A DNA stretch of 25,000 nt from Cristatella mucedo (Eukaryota > Bryozoa > Phylactolaemata > Cristatellidae): contig WPIO01000124.1 in NCBI GenBank assembly GCA_009760855.2, positions 902,501 to 927,500 of the forward strand. Reading direction: 5' to 3'. Positions 20,534 through 25,000 of this stretch are shown here, piece after piece (position 1 is the stretch's first letter; each line of letters starts with the position of its first letter). Both the position numbers and the translations under genes were made by a program. The notes below the pieces were generated by a model. That model was not told the origin of the DNA. It saw only the letters and a program-made list of their open reading frames with translations, and did not search any database.

Positions 20534-20698
20534 ATGGCCATCTCCGGTGAGTCGGATATCCCGAGCCTTGTGGAGAAAGCAGAGCAGGCCTTCGTTGAGG
20601 CTTTCAAGTCCACACCAGCCGTCTACGTCTGTGCACCCGGAAGAGTAAACCTAATAGGAGAACACACCGACTACAACGACGGATTTGTATTTCCCATG
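20534..20698 (+). CDS. GALK1: Galactokinase, first coding exon
   Basis: This exon encodes the first 55 residues of galactokinase, the cytosolic GHMP-family enzyme that phosphorylates galactose to galactose-1-phosphate in the Leloir pathway. Residues 36-47 read [12 protein letters not shown], an exact match to the galactokinase signature G-R-x-N-[LIV]-I-G-[DE]-H-x-D-Y. They are preceded by the usual 'APGR' and followed by 'NDGFVFPM', as in animal GALK1. The start is the ATG in 'cacgatggcc'; the N-terminal length before the signature fits the family. The exon ends at ATG with donor gtaggt (phase 0). The reading frame after 20698 loses all similarity, so the longer open frame to 21040 is read-through into intron 1 (550 bp). 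GALK1 is preferred over GALK2 because of the exon 2 sequence. Seen: signature and splice site. Inferred: enzyme activity, since only two exons are visible. Confidence 0.93.
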
Positions 20699-21248
20699 GT
20701 AGGTCGCACGCGCTCGGTCCGAGCTCGGATTTCTGCGGCTGCGGTGCAGATACGCTGGGTTCGCTCGCATCGTCTCGCTACGCTATGGCCTGGGCACGTA
20801 ATCTTGCTCAGAGCATCGGGCGCGCTTGTTGCTAGGGTCAAGCTCTGGCCGGCGTCTGTTTTAAGACTTTTTGCCGGACGGCCCGCTTATATACTACTGC
20901 TGCCCTACTGTCTGCGTCTGCGGGCGGTGGCTATCCGTCGTAGCTTATCCTTCATCACTCATCAATACACACATTCGAGGTCGAATCATGTAAGCGCCGG
21001 CTGCCGAACTACATTTCGACAGCGACTGGTGCTCACGTAGCAACCGTCATTCGAAAACCCACAGCCATCACTCCCGTATACAAATTTTAATTTTATCAAG
21101 ACACGTCCAAACTGATTTCGTGAGACGATTTGTCATCTCTTTGTTGTTGTCAAGGGGGGCGCCTACCTAGGCATTTAGTAAGGGCGTCTTGTTTTGGCGA
21201 GCTTTTGTCAGTGAATCTGCCGACGTTTATTTCTGCGCGGCGTCGCAG

Positions 21249-21447
21249 GCCCTGCCGCAGGTGACGGTCGTAGTTGGTAGAAGAAATCCGGACACGGCTA
21301 CCATCCGAATCTTGACTCTGGCCGAAAGCACCGACTCACCCCATGCAGTAGAATTCGTGGCACCTAGCACTGAGCAGCTGCTCGAGCCCGGAAAGCCGAG
21401 GTGGGCCAACTACGTCAAGGGAGTCGTGGCACATTATCAAAGCAGTG
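21249..21447 (+). CDS. GALK1: Galactokinase, second coding exon
   Basis: The exon follows acceptor 'gcgtcgcag' in phase 0 and ends at 'agcagtg' before donor gtaagg (phase 1), giving 66 codons plus one base. The start 'ALPQVTVVVGRR' continues directly from the 'FVFPM' of exon 1. The end carries LEPGKPRWANYVKGVVAHY, nearly identical to the animal GALK1 segment LEPG.PRWANYVKGV, which distinguishes it from the GalNAc kinase GALK2. The frame upstream of 21249 is open but unrelated and is intron. The next conserved GALK1 block, containing the phosphate-binding PLGGGLSSSAS loop, was searched for by eye from 21448 to 25000 on this strand and not found. Intron 2 is therefore at least 3.5 kb and the gene is incomplete at the window edge. 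Confidence 0.92.
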
Positions 21448-22945
21448 GTAAGGGCTGACACCCGATCGGATCGGCCGCCCTGGTGTGAACCATCCAGCTT
21501 GCTTGGTCGTTGTCACCTCGGCAACTGTGAATTGCGAAGCATTGTTTTTCATGCATCTTAAGCGTGCCACGTTGAATGTTTGAGCTGTGCCACACGATTG
21601 CTGCTTAAATTGACCCAGTCTTGGGCTGCCTCTTTTGAAGAACCCAGCTTTTCTTGTCTGCAGTACGTGCCGTCGAATAGTATGCCGGCTTTGACACACG
21701 ATTGCTACTTGCACTGGCCACACTGTAACACGTCTCGTGACCCGGGTAGAAAGCAGCTGACCTGCTTATCCCCTTCCTCCTTGCTCTGACCAGAAGTTTT
21801 TTGTTATTACCTGCCGTAGATGTGGTTAGGATTAGTGCAGAAAGTGATGCACCGGGATTCAGATTTTAATGATAATGGATCGTGTGCAAATCAGTCGGCT
21901 GGTCGCTACCTCTGGTGAGGATTTGATTAGATTTGACCGACTGCTGGGCCACTGGCCACTAGCTAGTGGTTTGGTTAACATCATGTTGGTGCCGGTCGTA
22001 TCACTGGACCACTCCAGAGGTCCAGTGAAGCTCCCGGCAGCAATTTTACAGTCTGCAAGTCTTCCTTGGCTGATAAGAAAAAGGAGGGGTCCAGTCAGGA
22101 AGGGTGTTCGGGGGAGATGGGGCTGGCTGGCTGGATGAACCAGGGTCAGCTTCTCTTTGACACGGGCCCCGGGCTCAAGGTCAGAAGGCCTGTGGCACTT
22201 TGAGAAAATCGGTATGCGACCATCGTGCATGGCCCCCCGCAAGCCTTCCAGTCGTTAGCAAGCTTGGCCAGGATGAGCAGTTCGATGAACGTGGTGTCCA
22301 ACTTCCTAGCAGATTGTAGGGTAGCTTGCGGGTGGCAATCGGGAAGGTGGTGAACGACCAAATATCTGCTGTGTCTTGGAATACTGCTTTTCATGGTGCC
22401 ATGCTGAGACAACCAGCTACCTATCAAATGGCAGCAGAGAATGCAGGTGTGGAATATCACGGTCGAGCTGCTGGAATTCTGCAGTGCAGACACCCGGTGA
22501 TCCCTGGTTTCTAGGCTTTGCCTGGCCAATGTAGGCACTGCAGATCCGCACATGCAAAGGGAAGGGGCAGATCTCGGTATCGGCAGCTAGCCGAGGTTGC
22601 GGCGCAGCTAAGCTCCCGTGCAGAACTTCGGCACTTCCAAGACCTTTCGAAGTCTTACAGGGACGATACAGTTATCGAAATTAGTAAAGATCTGTTATGG
22701 TCAGCAGGCTCGCTAAGAGAAGATCTTTCTGTGGTTTGTAAAAAGCAAGCCTCTGCTCATCTGCCGTCATGAGGAGACCACATTGCCGTGGGCTCACAGC
22801 TATGCCCACTGGACAGGTGACAGCTGAAATTCTGTTTTACGGCCAAACAAAAGCAGGTTAACAATATTTGGGATAACGGCAAGCTACACATAGGGGTTAG
22901 CAAATGGAAAGATGAGATGTACTGGTATGAGTGTCTTCAATTCGC
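21448..22945. other. Galactokinase intron 2, first part, no recognised element
   Basis: Begins with the exon 2 donor. Overlapping open frames on both strands at 21859-22772 (up to 135 codons) have no recognisable similarity. No galactokinase exon was found here. Confidence 0.55.
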
Positions 22946-23100
22946 CACTGGGTCTTTGCCCAGGGTTAAGGTACTCGCTCTTCACGACCCTGGTCGTGGG
23001 TTCGAGTGGTGCAGTGTGCCATTCTTTATTGTCCACTGCTAGCGGTGATATGGTAGCCGTTAAGAGTCTCCTGAAACTATATAAATAAGGCTATTAAGTC
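22946..23100 (+). mobile_element. tRNA-derived SINE (copy 4)
   Basis: Head 'gggtctttgcccagggttaa' with B box 'gtgggttcgagtggt' at 22996-23010, then 'tattgtccactgctagcggt', 'agccgttaagagtctcctga' and 'aataaggctattaagtca'. Same segment order as the copies at 395, 9443 and 11770. It ends within a few bases of the start of the Tc1 relic. Confidence 0.82.
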
Positions 23101-23565
23101 AGCAAGGTTCCAACTTCAGTGAAATTTGGAGGCAAATTGGTGACGATTTGGGTCTACTTGGCCGAAAAACATATGGCAGCTCTGCATCAGATCGAAGGTA
23201 TTATGGAAGAACATGCGGTGCTTAGGGTGGTCAAAGGAGTTCTATTGCAAATCACAAACGATCCACATAGTGATCAGTTTATTTCGCAAGATAAAGACCC
23301 TGAGTACACTGGCGTTTGAGTAAAGCATACTTTTGAAGAATCCGGTGTGGTGCTGATCCAGTGGCCCAGACAGTCGCCGGATCTGAACTTCATAGAACAT
23401 TTATGGGAAGACATCAACAGGCAAGTGAGGCTAAGTGTTCGGGCTACATCATACATAGTCGACCTTTTCAGTACCCCCACACTCTCTGGAATGCAGTAGC
23501 TTGTGGCATGTATGCCTGAGCAGATAAGGGAGGTAATGGAGAATCATGGTGGGATAAGGTCATGC
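23101..23565 (+). pseudogene. Tc1-like transposase relic with DD34E residues retained
   Basis: The frame from about 23104 matches the C-terminal half of a Tc1/mariner transposase, the cut-and-paste enzyme of this superfamily. In order: 'VKFGGKLVTIW', 'IEGIMEEH', 'FISQDKDPEYTG', '[19 protein letters not shown]', '[17 protein letters not shown]'. The second catalytic Asp (in QDKD) and the final Glu (in FIEHLW) are 34 residues apart, as expected for DD34E. Two in-frame stops (TGA at 23317-23319 and TAG about 23497) interrupt it, and the N-terminal half is missing at the SINE boundary. No flanking inverted repeats were found, so it cannot move or encode an active enzyme. Confidence 0.87.
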
Positions 23566-23740
23566 TAAACAGGCTCACATTAGTAGCATATGCATTTGTT
23601 TGTTTCTGAGCTGTCGGTAAATATTTGCTTAAGCAGGACAAAACTTCACTATGCCTAGCACTGTAGTATAACCTCTTATGCTGGAATGGAAAAGGATCTA
23701 CATAAGCTGTGGCCATAATTCGAGGATTTTTTGCGACCGA

Positions 23741-23838
23741 GTGTGTGTGTGTGTGTGTATCTATATATATATGTATATAAATATATGTATATATGTGTGT
23801 ATGTATGTATATATATATATATATATGTATATATATAC

Positions 23839-23926
<88 letters not shown>
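23741..23926. repeat. Compound (TG)n-(TA)n microsatellite
   Basis: Nine GT units are followed by interrupted AT/GTAT blocks and then a long pure AT run up to 23925. AT runs of this kind can form cruciforms and are prone to assembly error, so the exact length should be treated with caution. Confidence 0.96.
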
Positions 23927-23928
<2 letters not shown>

Positions 23929-24555
23929 TATATTTGTGGGCCAGTGGGCAGAGGGAAAGTATGTTGTAAGATTCCCTGCCAGTCTGGAAGCTCGTTCAGT
24001 TGGTTTGCTTCACCATCTTATGCCAACTTTTTGGTAATTGGGCCTCCACTTCATATGTATCAAAAGGCCCAAAATCTCGTTTCCGGCTTCTGTCACTACT
24101 TGTATTAATGTTTCACATCGTTTTAGTCTCATCTAGAGGTGCAGCTGTTAGGCTCAGCTTTCCACGCACCTCAGTGAACTTGTCTTTTTTAATCCTGTGC
24201 GCTTTGAATGCTTATCTGTGTTTGATTCGGTGCATGTTAGTAACCAAGAGTCTTACTAACCAGTGGCTGTGAGTGTCTTGGTGTGTTTTTGCGAGCTTGT
24301 CAAAGCATGATACCTCGCTTGTCAAGATCGTTTGGTTGTTGCTTCACGGTTGTCTTTGTTTTCCTTCAGTAAGTATAAAGCATGTGGATAAAGATTTGTT
24401 CTGCTTAAGGCACTATTCATAAAACTAATTAGTATTGTATTTATTGAAAAAATTCAACCTTGATGTTAACAGATAAACAAGCTAGTGAAATGGTGGCTAG
24501 TGTTGCTTGTACCATCTTAAAACGAATTTCCAGTGCTTCAATACATCATAGGTTG
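23927..24555. other. Galactokinase intron 2, unassigned part
   Basis: T-rich sequence between the AT tract and the LINE copies; overlapping open frames to 24272 have no similarity to known families. Confidence 0.5.
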
Positions 24556-24928
24556 CATGCCAATAATAATAATAATACATCCGATAAAGCTCCCTCAGAT
24601 AACTCAATCTAGGTGCTTTACATTTGCTGCAAAGAAAGCGCGATCGAATGGTTAGTGGTAGCATGCCCAATAAACAGCAAGAAGTGCACATGGTCAGCAT
24701 GCAAGTATGGTTAGTGACAGCATGTAAAAGTCTCAGCATGCATAAGCACATAAAAGACGAATTACAGTGACCCACTAAATGCTGTGACAAATAGATGTTT
24801 TTAGTTGATTTTTTAATGTGGACAAGTCAGGAAATGTTGCGGCGCAAGTCAGGAGTGAGTTTCAGGCTTTGGGACCATATGAACTAAACGCACGGTCTCC
24901 AAAAGATATGACGTTTGTATGAAGTATA
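24556..24928 (-). mobile_element. L2/CR1-type LINE, 3' end (copy 4)
   Basis: Starts on the plus strand with AAT repeats (24562-24576), then 'gataaagctccctcag', the 3' untranslated region with 'agcatgcataagcaca', and the end of the reverse transcriptase frame up to 'cacggtctccaaaagatatg'. It is more diverged than the copies at 3287 and 13388. It stops where another copy's 3' end begins. Confidence 0.87.
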
Positions 24929-24930
24929 GG

Positions 24931-25000
24931 TAATAATAATAGTTATTATGCATTTGACATAGTGCCCTCAGAGAACTCAATCTCTTTCTAGGCACTTTCT
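24931..25000 (-). mobile_element. L2/CR1-type LINE, 3' terminus, cut by the window edge
   Basis: 'taataataatagttattatg' followed by 'gtgccctcagagaactcaat' and 'ctctttctaggcacttt' is the family 3' end, abutting the truncated 5' side of copy 4 in the same orientation. The element continues beyond base 25000. Confidence 0.85.

Noticed and set aside
20699-21040. Continuation of the galactokinase exon 1 frame
   Set aside because: Similarity stops exactly at a GT donor, and exon 2 resumes the protein in phase.
21859-22772. Possible transposon or gene in overlapping frames of up to 135 codons
   Set aside because: No motif recognised on either strand; left as unassigned intron.

Overview
This window is animal nuclear DNA. 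Protein-coding information comes in short exons with GT/AG splice sites and matched phases. The rest is intron and intergenic sequence full of decayed transposons, tRNA-derived SINEs and long pure microsatellites. The repeat classes (L2/CR1-type LINEs, tRNA-headed SINEs, Tigger-like and Tc1-like DNA elements) suggest an invertebrate metazoan. The sequence does not let me name a phylum. There are no bacterial-style operons, IS elements, CRISPR arrays or viral genomes.

Two genes can be supported. (1) A minus-strand gene occupies roughly 12.6 kb down to base 1 and beyond. Its most secure part is a PDZ domain assembled from three phase-compatible exons (6545-6448, 5016-4945, 4836-4780). Upstream lies a helical exon (12258-12102) that resembles the start of a RUN domain. 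A possible first exon with an ATG (12538-12479) sits just downstream, in gene orientation, of a 113-bp GA tract. Downstream, a further candidate exon (315-1, perhaps ending at 149) follows in the right phase. (2) The first two coding exons of a GALK1-type galactokinase lie on the plus strand (20534-20698 and 21249-21447), behind a GC-rich, TATA-less promoter region. No further galactokinase exon was found, so intron 2 runs beyond the window end.

Layout: 1-4.8 kb is the 3' part of the PDZ gene, its introns holding several copies of one LINE family, a SINE and a (GA)45 tract. 4.8-6.5 kb holds the PDZ exons, a THAP-like reading frame and an LTR-like stretch. 6.7-12 kb is intron with a different LINE remnant and SINEs. 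12.1-12.7 kb holds the 5' exons and the GA tract. 13-18 kb is repeats: a LINE 3' end, (TG)35, an 830-bp Tigger-like element with intact TA duplications, SINEs, a GC-rich block, and a LINE endonuclease fragment. 18-20.4 kb has nothing recognisable. 20.4-21.5 kb is the galactokinase 5' end. 21.5-25 kb is galactokinase intron 2, containing a SINE, a Tc1 transposase relic, a (TG)/(TA) tract and two head-to-tail LINE copies.

At least six LINE fragments share one 3' end: a potential hairpin followed by ATT repeats. The two genes show no visible functional link.
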